DNA from: an uncultured Cellvibrionales bacterium
GTDB lineage: Bacteria > Pseudomonadota > Gammaproteobacteria > Pseudomonadales > Cellvibrionaceae
Direction: 5' to 3'
DNA length: 64,000 bases
Assembly: GCA_913020115.1 (NCBI GenBank)
Contig: CAJWBQ010000014.1
Coordinates: forward strand, 1 to 64,000
The position numbers and the translations under genes are program-made. The notes beneath the pieces were generated by a model. The model searched no databases, was not told the origin of the DNA, and worked only from the letters and a program-made list of their open reading frames with translations. Of the stretch, positions 35,693 to 45,100 are shown piece after piece. Each line of letters begins with the position of its first letter. The first letter of the stretch is position 1.

Positions 35693-37582
35693 TTATAGGG
35701 GGTATTGAGCGCAAGCGCCCTGCACTTTTTGAGGGTATTCAATGGCTGGCCAATGATCATCTCTCCCTTTCACCAATCGAGCTAATACACCGCACTTGTC
35801 TTCAGCACTTGGTAGTCGCTCATCGGCCAACAAGGACTTCTCAATACCTTCAAGGCTAACAATTTCTCCGGCCATTCTAATGCCGCCACCCTCTTTGCTG
35901 TCAAACACTAAAAACTTGTCAGAACTCTCGTTATTCCACGACAACCACTGAGTGCCCTGCTCATCCAAACCTTTTCCTGGTTTGCCATGATGAGCGAAGC
36001 CCCCCCAGTAATTGCGCATTCTTGCTGACAGCGTTTCCCGGCTAGCCTTGTTGTCTTCGTTATACATTTGACTCCAGGTTTTACTTTTATCTGTAAAACC
36101 AAAGACAAAAGGAATCTCCATCCCGTGGCCAGCGCCAATTAACCGGTCAATTTTAACACCTAAGGGCCTTGCTTGTTCGTCCCAATCAAAACGGTAAGCC
36201 CAAACTTTGCCTGGCATTGATTGACTGAGCACAGTGGCCATTTTGTCTACACCGTTATATTTCCACATGTCAGAGGGGTATTTTGCAATGGCGTCATACC
36301 GCGACTGATCCTTTACAACGATGTACTGGCCGAAATAAGTGTCTACCAATTCAGGGTGCATAAACTGATATAGCTTGTTCTCTTCTCTGTTGGTCCCGGC
36401 AATGAGGGTAATATTATTATGGGTGGATGGATCACTAAACAATTCCACTGGATTACCTATAGGCAAAACCACACCATCTGAAAACAAATCGGGGTTTTGC
36501 AACCAACTCTTATCGCTATTGTAGCGATAGGTATCCATGATCAACTGACCGGACAGGCCTCGTAAAAAAGCTTCGCGCTGCTGAGGTTTTTGCGCGGCTA
36601 CTTCAACTTTTATTTGAGAAAGATTTTTCTCTCCATTCAATAAGTGATGAGCGTACAACTCAGCTTGTTGAGATGAATAAACATGGCCGCCGTCTTCGAC
36701 ATAGTCTGATGCTAATGCCAATGGGCTTAGATTTAGCCCGCCACTTTGAGATATAGCTTTAGTAAATAAACCTTTTGCTAAGGGACTGAGCATTAAGCTG
36801 TAGGTATCGTAGCCACCGGCAGATTCACCAAACAATGTCACGTTGCTCGCGTCGCCACCAAAGCCCGAAATATTTTCTTTCACCCACTTTAATGACTGAA
36901 TAATATCGAGGGTACCGTAATTACCGCTAGAATTGAGAGCATTCCGGTCAAAGCCCGAGGCGTCGACGTCGCTAGTTTGATTAAGTGCCGGGTGCTTAAA
37001 CCAACCAAAAGGCCCCAGGCGATAATTAATACTGACGACGATTACGTTTTGTTCGGCTGCTAGACGAGAACCGTCATACATCGAGCCTGCACCGGTTTTA
37101 TTGGAGCCTCCGTGTACCCAAACCATAACGGGCAGCTTGCTGCTTTTATTTATGATGTCGTCTTTAGACAGCTTTGGCGCATAAACCGATAAATACAGAC
37201 AGTCTTCACTACCACCTACAGAACCTTCTTCACCTGGCACCCCACTGAGCCCCCCAGCTAACTGAGTGCAAGCCGATCCATGCTCAAGCGCACTCAATGC
37301 TCCACTTGGAAAAGCCGCTCGGTGTTGTGGCGCTTTCCAGCGCAGCTCGCCAGTAGGAGCTTGAGCAAAGGGGATGCCCAGCCAAGCATGGTTATTGTAT
37401 TCACCTTCGAAACCTACAATAGAGCCCTGGGTTAACCGACGTTCAGTTTCCGGGGCAGCAACTCGTTCTTGGGTGTTATTGGAGCACGCGGCTGTCAATA
37501 GAATTAAAACCAGAGCCAGGCTGGAAGGTAGTTTAGATAGAGTTGAGGTACTGTTTATTGTTATCAATTTTATGCCATCCAA
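35693..37582 (-). CDS. Type B carboxylesterase, lipoprotein
   Basis: 629 residues. A lipoprotein signal (ALVLILLTAACSNN; Cys after Leu-Thr-Ala-Ala) leads into the carboxylesterase/lipase type B fold: NHAWLGIPFAQAPTGELRWK, EDCLYLSVYAP, VMVWVHGGSNKTG for the oxyanion hole, VTLFGESAGGYDTYSLML with the nucleophile, an acidic residue in AGTNREENKL and His in GAGHGMEIPFVFG. It would hydrolyse carboxylic esters at the outer or inner membrane surface. The C-terminus carries a cysteine pair (DKCGVLA, QGACAQYPL). It is convergent with the SDR gene and 41 bases from a GST gene read in the same direction. Confidence 0.92.
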   Translation of the reverse strand: MDGIKLITINSTSTLSKLPSSLALVLILLTAACSNNTQERVAAPETERRLTQGSIVGFEGEYNNHAWLGIPFAQAPTGELRWKAPQHRAAFPSGALSALEHGSACTQLAGGLSGVPGEEGSVGGSEDCLYLSVYAPKLSKDDIINKSSKLPVMVWVHGGSNKTGAGSMYDGSRLAAEQNVIVVSINYRLGPFGWFKHPALNQTSDVDASGFDRNALNSSGNYGTLDIIQSLKWVKENISGFGGDASNVTLFGESAGGYDTYSLMLSPLAKGLFTKAISQSGGLNLSPLALASDYVEDGGHVYSSQQAELYAHHLLNGEKNLSQIKVEVAAQKPQQREAFLRGLSGQLIMDTYRYNSDKSWLQNPDLFSDGVVLPIGNPVELFSDPSTHNNITLIAGTNREENKLYQFMHPELVDTYFGQYIVVKDQSRYDAIAKYPSDMWKYNGVDKMATVLSQSMPGKVWAYRFDWDEQARPLGVKIDRLIGAGHGMEIPFVFGFTDKSKTWSQMYNEDNKASRETLSARMRNYWGGFAHHGKPGKGLDEQGTQWLSWNNESSDKFLVFDSKEGGGIRMAGEIVSLEGIEKSLLADERLPSAEDKCGVLARLVKGRDDHWPAIEYPQKVQGACAQYPL

Positions 37583-37623
37583 TTTGAGTTAAAATTGCCT
37601 CGAACAAAGACTGCCCCGCTCGC

Positions 37624-38301
37624 TTAAAGGCCGTATAAAGTTTTCAAGTGAGCCATGAAACCCGCTTGATCGGCAGCAGCGTCTGCGCGTATTTTCTTCA
37701 CATTAGCTCGCTCTTCCATGCGCGCACAGTAGGCGTCTAAGCCAGGCACCTCTGCCAAGGGGTCTCGGCCCAAAAACTTTTTGCCAACACCGCGCACGAT
37801 GGGCAGGTTTAGAATGACGGCAATATCTGCTAGCGTAAATTGATCGCCATAAGCGAACTGCTCGAACGTTGACAGCTTACTTAGTGCCGCGGCTGCTTTA
37901 TCGAGGCTAGCTTCTACTTCTTTCACTACAGTTGGGTCAGGCTTCAATCCGGTTAGAAGATTAACAACTAATCGACGCGCCACAAGCTCAAAGTAAAGTT
38001 CAATGAACTGTGATAGTTCTTGTACCTTAGCAATATCAAAAGGCGAACTTGGCAGTAGCGAATGCTGTGGGTATGCCCGTTCGATATACTCAAGAATTGC
38101 GCGAGACTCACTGATGAAACCTTCGCTGGTTTCCAGAGCGGGCACCTTACCTAAAGGGCTTTTGTCCAGATACTCTGGCTTATACTTTGGACCAACTCCG
38201 GTATAAGACACAATTTCTTCAAAATCTACGCCCTTCTCCAGAAGTGCAAGTTTTGGTACGTTGTAGTAATTACTTGATGAAAAGCCGTGAAGTTTAATCA
38301 T
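37624..38301 (-). CDS. Glutathione S-transferase family protein
   Basis: 225 residues. N-terminal thioredoxin-like domain IKLHGFSSSNYYNVPKLALL, then SPLGKVPALETSEGFISESR with the cis-Pro and Ser-Arg glutathione site, and a helical domain containing YGDQFTLADIAVILNLPIVR. Similar to bacterial GSTs used in detoxification or in ring-cleavage isomerisation. Only distantly like the GST at 32217. It precedes the carboxylesterase in the same orientation and may be co-transcribed. Confidence 0.9.
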   Translation of the reverse strand: MIKLHGFSSSNYYNVPKLALLEKGVDFEEIVSYTGVGPKYKPEYLDKSPLGKVPALETSEGFISESRAILEYIERAYPQHSLLPSSPFDIAKVQELSQFIELYFELVARRLVVNLLTGLKPDPTVVKEVEASLDKAAAALSKLSTFEQFAYGDQFTLADIAVILNLPIVRGVGKKFLGRDPLAEVPGLDAYCARMEERANVKKIRADAAADQAGFMAHLKTLYGL

Positions 38302-38390
38302 TATATATTTCCGTTTTGTATAATTCTAAAGTGTTTTTGCAATACACTTGTTCATGTTCGCGAGACTAAAGCTCTCTGCGCAGGCAATTG

Positions 38391-39629
38391 CTAGCGCACC
38401 CAAAACCCAGGAGAGTTTGTGCGGTAACCAAGACTCTTATAAGCCGCATCAACCACACTTTGGCCGCGCTCATTCAGCATCAAGCCCGTGCCCATTTGTG
38501 ACATAGAATAACCAAAGGCCAAGTGGCACTCAGGGTCAGCAAAACCTATACTGCCTCCTGCCCCAACATGGCCAAAAGCATCGCGGCCCATGAGCACCGT
38601 CTCTTGGTCGCCGTTTAGCAAGCTGCGATTGTCCATAGACAGCATGAAACCCTGGGCGAATCGTGTGGGCATCAGCAGCGTGGCATCGCGTTGCGTGGCC
38701 ATCGACACGGCGCTGATACGTTTGATTGTATCAGCAGATAGAAGCTCTACAGACCCCGCCTTACCCCCATTTGCCAGCGGCTTGAACATTCCTGCGAGTG
38801 CCCGAGCATTGGCAATACCACCGCCGCCACCAATTTCGGCGGCGTGAGCTTCGCGACTATCAACCTGATGGCCACCATTGTTTAAAAACGATAGATGCTG
38901 AATCGACTCAGGCTCAGACATCAGGGCACTCAGAAAATCGGTCGGCCTAATCTCGGGGTCGTAAGCAAAGGGAATCATACTCGCAACACGCGGTTCTTTG
39001 TCCTCAGGTAAACCAATCCAGAAATCGATACCCAGCGGGTCGGCCACTTCGTCTTTAAAGAATGTGCCGAGTGACTTACCTGAAGCGCGTCTCACCAATT
39101 CTCCCACCGTCCAACCGTAGGTAATCATGTGGTAACCGTTACGGGTGCCCGGCTCCCAAAACGGCTCTTCAGCGGAAAGCCGTGCAACCATGTAATCCCA
39201 ATCGTTATAGCCCCCAGCTTTAACCGGCTCCCTCAGTGCGGGCAATGCAGAGCTGTGATTCAGCATCATGAGTACGGTGATATCTTCTTTGCCGTTCTGA
39301 CCAAACTCTGGCCAGTAGTCTGATACTTTGGCGTTTAGGTCTAATTGCCCGCGCTCTATCAACATGTGCGCACAAAGGGCTGTAGCGGCTTTGGTGCACG
39401 AGAAAACAAGGGACAGAGTATCTTCCTGCCACGGATCAGCGATTTTTGGGTCCCGCATGCCGCCCCACAGATCGAGCAAGCTCTCACCTTCCACATTGAG
39501 GCAAACCGAAGCGCCTACTTCACCCCGCTGTTCAAAATTTTGGATAAATTCTGTGGCCACATTTTCAAAGCGTGGGTCGTAGCTACCCCGAATAGGGCCG
39601 GCCTTAGAGGATTCGTTCACTGTGATCAT
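38391..39629 (-). CDS. Class C serine hydrolase / family VIII esterase
   Basis: 412 residues, cytosolic. SxxK is in LVFSCTKAATALCAHMLIER, the tyrosine motif in RNGYHMITYGWTVGELVRRA and a glycine-rich FGHVGAGGSIGFADPECHLA near the end; LMMLNHSSALPAL corresponds to the loop after the nucleophile helix. This is an EstB-like esterase typical of marine bacteria degrading esters and hydrophobic substrates. It reads in the same direction as the downstream GST and carboxylesterase, suggesting a catabolic gene row. It resembles the 25001 protein in motif layout. Confidence 0.88.
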   Translation of the reverse strand: MITVNESSKAGPIRGSYDPRFENVATEFIQNFEQRGEVGASVCLNVEGESLLDLWGGMRDPKIADPWQEDTLSLVFSCTKAATALCAHMLIERGQLDLNAKVSDYWPEFGQNGKEDITVLMMLNHSSALPALREPVKAGGYNDWDYMVARLSAEEPFWEPGTRNGYHMITYGWTVGELVRRASGKSLGTFFKDEVADPLGIDFWIGLPEDKEPRVASMIPFAYDPEIRPTDFLSALMSEPESIQHLSFLNNGGHQVDSREAHAAEIGGGGGIANARALAGMFKPLANGGKAGSVELLSADTIKRISAVSMATQRDATLLMPTRFAQGFMLSMDNRSLLNGDQETVLMGRDAFGHVGAGGSIGFADPECHLAFGYSMSQMGTGLMLNERGQSVVDAAYKSLGYRTNSPGFWVR

Positions 39630-39766
39630 CGATAACTGTCTCCGCTATCAAGCTTGGGGAATTAGAACTTAAACGCTCGTTTGAGATTAGTCTACTACAT
39701 GCAATGTAAGTTCTGCATTAATGAAAAGGACTTGATTAAACCAAAATGGCAATACAGCCAGACTTG

Positions 39767-39821
39767 GCTGTGGTGGGATTAAGCTGTAGTGGGATTAAGC
39801 TGTGGTGGGATTAAGCTGTGG
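39767..39821. repeat. 16-bp tandem repeat, about 3.4 copies
   Basis: Units of GCTGTGGTGGGATTAA at 39767, 39783 (one change) and 39799, with a partial copy to 39821. It lies in the gap between proC and the esterase gene. Confidence 0.95.
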
Positions 39822-39892
39822 GGGGCGTTCACGAGTGGAGTTTAAGAAGAACTGATCAATAATCAAACAAAAATCAGCGTGGTCTTTAAGGT

Positions 39893-40729
39893 CTAGCTAG
39901 AGATATGGCTTTGCTCTAACTCTCTTGAACGATTAGCCACCTTTATCATCGCCTCGCCCACAATGCCTTCAATATCTCGCTGCAGAAATGTTTTGATGCC
40001 CTGCTCAGTGGTGCCCTTCGGGGAGGTAACTTGGCCGCGCAACTGACTAAATGAGGTGCCTGTTTGTTTCGCCAAACTAACGGCACCCAAGGCACTTTGC
40101 ATGACCGCTTCATGGGCTTGGTGAGCTGGCAAACCCTGTGCAATGGCAGACTTTTCCATGGCTTCCATAAATAGGTAGAAATAAGCAGGAGAGCTTCCAG
40201 CAGCAGCGACAATAGACGGCATATGATGTGGGTTATTGATCCACATGGTCTCGCCTACCGCGGACATCAAATCATTGACTTGTTTTATATCTTCTTGGGA
40301 GGCACTTTCGTGGGCGTGCAAACCTGTTAGGCCTTGACCAACCGCCGCGGGAAGGTTCGGCATCGCACATATTACTCGTGAGTTGCCACTGGCTTGGTGT
40401 ACTTGCTCGCTGTTTATTCCGGCGGCCACGGAGACAAGTATGTTGGGCTGATTGCGCAGAGCAAATTCTTCTCGCAGCTCATCACACACAGTACCAATCA
40501 TATTTGGCTTAACCGCAAGGATAATGATATCGGCAAAGGCAACGGCTTTGAGATTGTCATGCTCCACTAGAACCTGGAAATTCTCTGCAATTTCAGTTCG
40601 GTTTTTTGCCGTAGGCGTACAAACCATAATATGTTTCGGAGAGTGCCCGCTAAAAATAAGCCCAGACAAAATTGCTTTCGCCATACTGCCACCGCCAATA
40701 AAGGCAACTTTTAGGTTCGGGTCTAACAT
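39893..40729 (-). CDS. proC: Pyrroline-5-carboxylate reductase
   Basis: 278 residues, normal length. Rossmann motif VAFIGGGSMAKAILSGL, ILAVKPNMIGTV, the VSVAAGIN segment, RVICAMPNLPAAVGQGLTGL, and the C-terminal signature LRGQVTSPKGTTEQGIKTF. It reduces pyrroline-5-carboxylate to proline with NAD(P)H. Transcription order is putP-proB-proC, so uptake and synthesis of proline are joined; the middle enzyme (ProA) is not in the window. Confidence 0.96.
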   Translation of the reverse strand: MLDPNLKVAFIGGGSMAKAILSGLIFSGHSPKHIMVCTPTAKNRTEIAENFQVLVEHDNLKAVAFADIIILAVKPNMIGTVCDELREEFALRNQPNILVSVAAGINSEQVHQASGNSRVICAMPNLPAAVGQGLTGLHAHESASQEDIKQVNDLMSAVGETMWINNPHHMPSIVAAAGSSPAYFYLFMEAMEKSAIAQGLPAHQAHEAVMQSALGAVSLAKQTGTSFSQLRGQVTSPKGTTEQGIKTFLQRDIEGIVGEAMIKVANRSRELEQSHISS

Positions 40730-40791
40730 ATTATTCCTTCAATAACTTATCGTACTGCTAGCAGAGAGAAAACAAAACAATGGTAAAACCA

Positions 40792-41892
40792 TCAACTTTC
40801 CAACACGGCCAGATGCTCTTTCGACACGAGCGAATACTTTTGTGGCGGAGTCTGTTCTTCAATGCTATCTACATCTTGCTGCTGAACGATATGATTAAGT
40901 AGGCAGCTGCTGTAGTTAGCTTTTGCCTTCACTACTTTCTTGCCATCTCTTGAAGAGACTAAAATCGAATCGCCCACTGAAAACTGCCCATTAACTTCTA
41001 GCATTTTTTCGCTTGTCAGCATTTGGCCCGATCCGAAAAAGTTTGATTTTCCATCTTCGATAATAACTTCGCCACACTCACGCACCGTATGTGTCATCCA
41101 GTGAATTGCAGGGGAAAGTGGGTTCTCGTTAGGCAAAAAGTGAGTGCCGGGATTGCCGCCGTTGCTGAGCAACTCTAGGGATAATGAATCGAAACCATTA
41201 ACTATGTAAGTATGAATGCCATAGGCCATGGCTTTTTCCGCGGCTTCAATTTTTGTCAACATTCCACCGGTTCCGGTTGAGCTGACTGAGCCTGTGGCCA
41301 TAGAGTAAATTGATGGGGTGATTTCTAACACTCGCTGCAACAGCTTTGCGTCACTGTAGCTCTGTGGGTTTTTGTCATAAAACCCGTCAACATCCGTACA
41401 CATAATTAGAGTGTCTGCATCAACTGCCGCCGCGGTCATTGCGGCCAGGTTGTCGTTGTCACCTACTTTTAGCTCATCTGAGGTAACAACATCGTTTTCA
41501 TTGACGATGGGTAGTAAACCGTGGTCTAGCAGTGATTCGATGGTTTCTTTAATGCTGACATAGCGCTCGCGGTCACACAGATCGGCATGTGTGAGCAGCA
41601 TCTGTGCCAGCGGCATATCAAGTAGTTCGCCCCAAACCGCCATCATGTCAGTTTGACCTGCAGCCGCCATAGCTTTCTTTAAAGCCTTGGAGGGCTTTTT
41701 GCTTGTGAACCACTGCCTGCCTGCGGCAACCGAACCTGAAGACACTAAGATCACTTGCGTATCCTGACGTCGGCAATTCTGAATGAAATTGGCAATGTTT
41801 TTTAAATGTTTTGAGCTGCAGCCACTGTTGCCGGGCGCCGTTAGTGCGCTACCCACTTTTATGACTAGACGCTTGCTGTTTTTGATTAACAT
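40792..41892 (-). CDS. proB: Glutamate 5-kinase
   Basis: 366 residues: an amino-acid kinase domain (KRLVIKVGSALTA, VSSGSVAAGRQWF, LLPIVNENDVV, VGDNDNLAAMTAA, CTDVDGFYDKNPQ, GTGGMLTKIEAAEKA) followed by a PUA domain (residues about 270-350, with GEVIIEDGKSNFFGSGQML). It makes gamma-glutamyl phosphate, the committed step of proline synthesis, normally feedback-inhibited by proline. The gene starts 10 bases after putP, indicating an operon. A stand-alone proB beside a transporter suggests osmoprotective proline accumulation. Confidence 0.95.
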   Translation of the reverse strand: MLIKNSKRLVIKVGSALTAPGNSGCSSKHLKNIANFIQNCRRQDTQVILVSSGSVAAGRQWFTSKKPSKALKKAMAAAGQTDMMAVWGELLDMPLAQMLLTHADLCDRERYVSIKETIESLLDHGLLPIVNENDVVTSDELKVGDNDNLAAMTAAAVDADTLIMCTDVDGFYDKNPQSYSDAKLLQRVLEITPSIYSMATGSVSSTGTGGMLTKIEAAEKAMAYGIHTYIVNGFDSLSLELLSNGGNPGTHFLPNENPLSPAIHWMTHTVRECGEVIIEDGKSNFFGSGQMLTSEKMLEVNGQFSVGDSILVSSRDGKKVVKAKANYSSCLLNHIVQQQDVDSIEEQTPPQKYSLVSKEHLAVLES

Positions 41893-41901
41893 ATTTTCTC
41901 T

Positions 41902-43398
41902 TTAGGATGCACTATTTGCGATATGAAGATTGACGGCCTTAAAGGTCTCAGTAATATTTTTCGATGGCGCCTGACTCCATAAGCTGACCAAGAAAATGGT
42001 CGCTGAGCTGACTATAAAGCCGGGCAGCATTTCGTACACTAGGCTGCTGAGGCTTGAACCGTCTTCGAAGACGGGCACGAAAATCCAAATGAGCACGGTG
42101 GCTGCGCCACTAACGATTCCCGCTACAGCGCCGCGGTAGGTGACTCTTTGCCACAGTAAAGTAAACAATATCAATGGGCCAAAGGCGGCGCCAAAACCTG
42201 CCCAGGCATTGCTGACAATATTGAGAATGCTACTTGTCGGTTGCAAAGCAATCATTGCGGCAAATAACGCAACCGCAAATACACAAGCGCGACTGACATT
42301 AACCAAACGTTTCTGGGAAAGGGTCTTCTTGCTATAAGCCCGGTAAATATCTTCAGTTAATGAACTCGCTGAAACTAAAAGCTGGGAAGATATGGTGCTC
42401 ATAACAGCCGCTAGGATGGCTGCGAGTAAAAAGCCCGTAACTAAAGGATGAAATAAAGTATCTGAGAAAAAGATAAATATGGTTTCAGGGTCATCTAATT
42501 GAATATTAAATTTGTTCACATATGCAAGGCCGGTTAAGCCTGTTGCCAACGCTCCAACAATGGTCACGGACATCCAGCCCATGCCAATTCGCTTAGCCGT
42601 TTTGATGTTCTTAACAGAATCTATCGCCATAAAACGAACAATAATATGTGGCTGCCCGAAGTAGCCTAAGCCCCAGGACAAACTCGACAGCAGGGCCAAC
42701 ATCGTTATGTCTGAGTAGCTTTCGGAGAATGAAGGAATTGTCTCCATGGTATAGCCCAGCATAGCTTGTGGACTGTCAAAGTTACCCAGCGCAACCACGG
42801 GCACTACAATCAAGGCCACGAACATAATCACGCCTTGCACAAAGTCGGTTAGGCTAACAGCGAGAAAGCCGCCTAGAAGCGTGTAGGCGACAACCACAAA
42901 CATCGTTCCAAATACGCCGACTTGATAATCCAGCCCGAAGGCAGATTCAAACAACTTGCCGCCCCCCACTAGCCCAGCGGAAGTGTACAAAGTAAAAAAC
43001 ACTATAATAACAAGCGCAGAAACGAGCTTAATGCTGCCATTTTCCTGCTCAAAACGCTGGCTCAAATAGTCGGGAAGAGTCAGGGCATCATTTGCCAGCT
43101 CTGTATATACGCGCAACCTTGGGGCCACCAGCTGGTAATTTGCCCAGGCGCCAAGGATTAAGCCCACGGCAATCCAGATGGTGCTGAAACCAGAAACGAA
43201 CATGGCGCCAGGCAACCCCATCAGCATCCAGCCACTCATATCGGAAGCCCCCGCCGAAAGTGCCGTTACTTTGGCGCTCACTTTTCGACCGCCCAGCATG
43301 TAGCCAGAGAGGCTGGAGGTTGATTTTTTAGCGGCGTAAAGGCCGATTCCGAGCATTAGTAAGAAATACAACACTAATGAAAAATAGGTATAGGCCAT
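41902..43398 (-). CDS. putP: Sodium/proline symporter
   Basis: 498 residues with about 13 membrane segments of the solute:sodium symporter family. Diagnostic phrases are GYMLGGRKVSAKVTALSAGA, SDMSGWMLMGLPGAMF (the Na+/proline site), DYLSQRFEQENG, GLGYFGQPHIIVRFMAI and MSTISSQLLVSASSLTEDIY. It imports proline with Na+, as nutrient or osmolyte. It is the first gene of putP-proB-proC and faces the MarR regulator across a 370-base gap. Confidence 0.95.
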   Translation of the reverse strand: MAYTYFSLVLYFLLMLGIGLYAAKKSTSSLSGYMLGGRKVSAKVTALSAGASDMSGWMLMGLPGAMFVSGFSTIWIAVGLILGAWANYQLVAPRLRVYTELANDALTLPDYLSQRFEQENGSIKLVSALVIIVFFTLYTSAGLVGGGKLFESAFGLDYQVGVFGTMFVVVAYTLLGGFLAVSLTDFVQGVIMFVALIVVPVVALGNFDSPQAMLGYTMETIPSFSESYSDITMLALLSSLSWGLGYFGQPHIIVRFMAIDSVKNIKTAKRIGMGWMSVTIVGALATGLTGLAYVNKFNIQLDDPETIFIFFSDTLFHPLVTGFLLAAILAAVMSTISSQLLVSASSLTEDIYRAYSKKTLSQKRLVNVSRACVFAVALFAAMIALQPTSSILNIVSNAWAGFGAAFGPLILFTLLWQRVTYRGAVAGIVSGAATVLIWIFVPVFEDGSSLSSLVYEMLPGFIVSSATIFLVSLWSQAPSKNITETFKAVNLHIANSAS

Positions 43399-43709
43399 TA
43401 TATTGTCGACTTATTGTTTGTGCTGAACTTATATAGGAGGTAGAAGGGATAGAAAGCATAAGTGCTCAAAATCAACCAGAAACACAAGGTTTCTGTGGCT
43501 TTGTCTACATACTGCTTGGAATTAGCTTTGAAGGACCCTAATTTCTCTAGGGTTTTGGGGCTAAGAATTTGATTCACCTCTAATGATTAGTGCTCAAAGC
43601 ATTATAATGAAGCAAGCCATGATGAATATCAAGCTCTGATCGCTAAACCTTGCCCGTAAGAGCCTGATTATGCGGGCTTATGGCGCTAATACCGCGGCTT
43701 AAGCAATTT

Positions 43710-43738
43710 TTGTTTGTGTTAAAATTATTTGATAGAAT
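43710..43738 (+). promoter_or_regulatory. Probable promoter of the marR gene in the 372-base divergent gap
   Basis: TTGTTT (43710-43715), a 17-base spacer and TAGAAT (43733-43738) lie 33 bases before the MarR start. The spacer and flank are A-T rich with AATT repeats, where a MarR dimer could bind. The rest of the gap, 43399-43709, has no gene; the putP promoter must lie within it but I cannot pick a convincing one. Confidence 0.55.
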
Positions 43739-43770
43739 TGTAATTAATCGTGTTGTACTGAGTAGCAAAA

Positions 43771-44241
43771 ATGAAAAAATATGAAGAATTGCTGATAGCA
43801 CTTCGCCAGGTGATCCGTGCGATTGGCCTGTATTCAAAGAAATTAAGCAAAGAAACAGGCTTAACCAGCCCACAACTGTTGGTTTTACAGGCCGTAGCCG
43901 AGCATGATGACGCCATGGTTAAAGAGGTGGCTAAAACGATTAATCTCAGTTCTGCAACAATAACGAGTATTTTAGATCGTCTTGAAAAACGCAATTTAGT
44001 GACCCGCACGCGCTCGACAACCGATAAGCGCAAAGTGGGCATCAGCCTAACGGCAGAAGGCACCGAAATTATTAAGGACTCCCCCACCCCGCTTCAAGAG
44101 CACTTTATTGCACGCTTTGAAGCAATGGAAACGTGGGAGCAATCACAAATGTTGGCCACCATGCAACGAATCGCTGGCATGATGGACGCGGAAGATCTGG
44201 ATGCGTCGCCCGTCTTGGAAGTTGGACAACTGCACAGTTGA
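43771..44241 (+). CDS. MarR-family transcriptional regulator
   Basis: 156 residues. Winged helix: GLTSPQLLVLQAVAEHDDAM, then VAKTINLSSATITSILDRLE and the wing VTRTRSTTDKRKVGISLTAE. Helical flanks IRAIGLYSKKLSKET and EQSQMLATMQRIAGMMDAED form the dimer interface. Its position facing putP-proB-proC makes it the natural regulator of that osmolyte operon; MarR-type regulators (EctR) play this part in ectoine clusters, which is an analogy, not evidence. Confidence 0.9.
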   Translation: MKKYEELLIALRQVIRAIGLYSKKLSKETGLTSPQLLVLQAVAEHDDAMVKEVAKTINLSSATITSILDRLEKRNLVTRTRSTTDKRKVGISLTAEGTEIIKDSPTPLQEHFIARFEAMETWEQSQMLATMQRIAGMMDAEDLDASPVLEVGQLHS

Positions 44242-44287
44242 GGGCTGAGCTTTAATCAGCCTGCTAAAGTAAAGCTTTTAAACTGTA

Positions 44288-45088
44288 TCAAAACCAAGCG
44301 CGCACTCCAACGACCCATTGCACCTCGTCGGTATCTTCACCCTCATCACGGGCGAAATCTGCGCTGTTGCCAAACCTCTTACCCCAGTTGACCCCGATAT
44401 AAGGCGCGAACTCTCGGCGAACTTCATAGCGAAGCCTGAGACCCGCTTCAAAATCCGATAGGCCAGAGCCGGTGCCAAGCTCTCTATCATTTTGACCATA
44501 GAGATTAAATTCAAATTCAGGCGTTAAGATCAGTCGTTGAGTCAGTAGCATTTCGTATTCCGCCTGAATTCGAAATGCGCTGCGATTACTGGCATCGACA
44601 AAAAAGGCGGCATCCACTTCAAAAAAGTACGGCGCAAGCCCTTGAAGCCCGATGACAGCCCAAGTTCGGCTAGGTGTGGGCTGGAAATCCTGACGAACTC
44701 CAACTTGTAAGTCCCAGAGAGGCGCGATGGCTTTGCTGTAGAGAGCTTGCAATTCCATTTCTTCGGTATCACCACTGGACCTCTCTACATCAAATTTGAG
44801 CCACAGCTTTTGTAAGTCTTTACCAAGCCAAGCCTGCCCATCCATTATTTGCGTGTTGTCGTCATCCCCCTTACGTTGCTCTAATTGATCAATCATAAGC
44901 ATGCCAAGCGTCGGATCGTCTTTACCTCCCGCCAGTACGGGCTGCACCGCGCCAAACACCATGAGCAGCAACAATGCTGACACTCTAGAAGCACGCTCAT
45001 TCTTAGCGAAGATTTTTTTTCCCATCGGAAATAGTTTCATAGAAAAATTCATAAATAATTTCTTAGATAAGTTGATAAATAGCTTCAT
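44288..45088 (-). CDS. copB: Copper resistance protein B (outer membrane)
   Basis: 266 residues from ATG 45088 with AAGGAG upstream. After an unusually long Lys-rich leader, signal peptide ALLLLMVFGAVQPVLAG precedes the CopB barrel: MLMIDQLEQRKGDDDNTQIM, DGQAWLGKDLQKLWLKFDVE, LYSKAIAPLWDLQVGVRQDF, and a final GVNWGKRFGNSADFARDEGE, ending ARDEGE...VGVRAWF. CopB is an outer-membrane protein that works with CopA to handle periplasmic copper. The N-terminal Met/His-rich copper-binding section seen in many CopB proteins is almost absent here. It is last in the copL-copA-copB order, 12 bases after copA. Confidence 0.92.
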   Translation of the reverse strand: MKLFINLSKKLFMNFSMKLFPMGKKIFAKNERASRVSALLLLMVFGAVQPVLAGGKDDPTLGMLMIDQLEQRKGDDDNTQIMDGQAWLGKDLQKLWLKFDVERSSGDTEEMELQALYSKAIAPLWDLQVGVRQDFQPTPSRTWAVIGLQGLAPYFFEVDAAFFVDASNRSAFRIQAEYEMLLTQRLILTPEFEFNLYGQNDRELGTGSGLSDFEAGLRLRYEVRREFAPYIGVNWGKRFGNSADFARDEGEDTDEVQWVVGVRAWF

Positions 45089-45100
45089 TGAAAAATCTCC

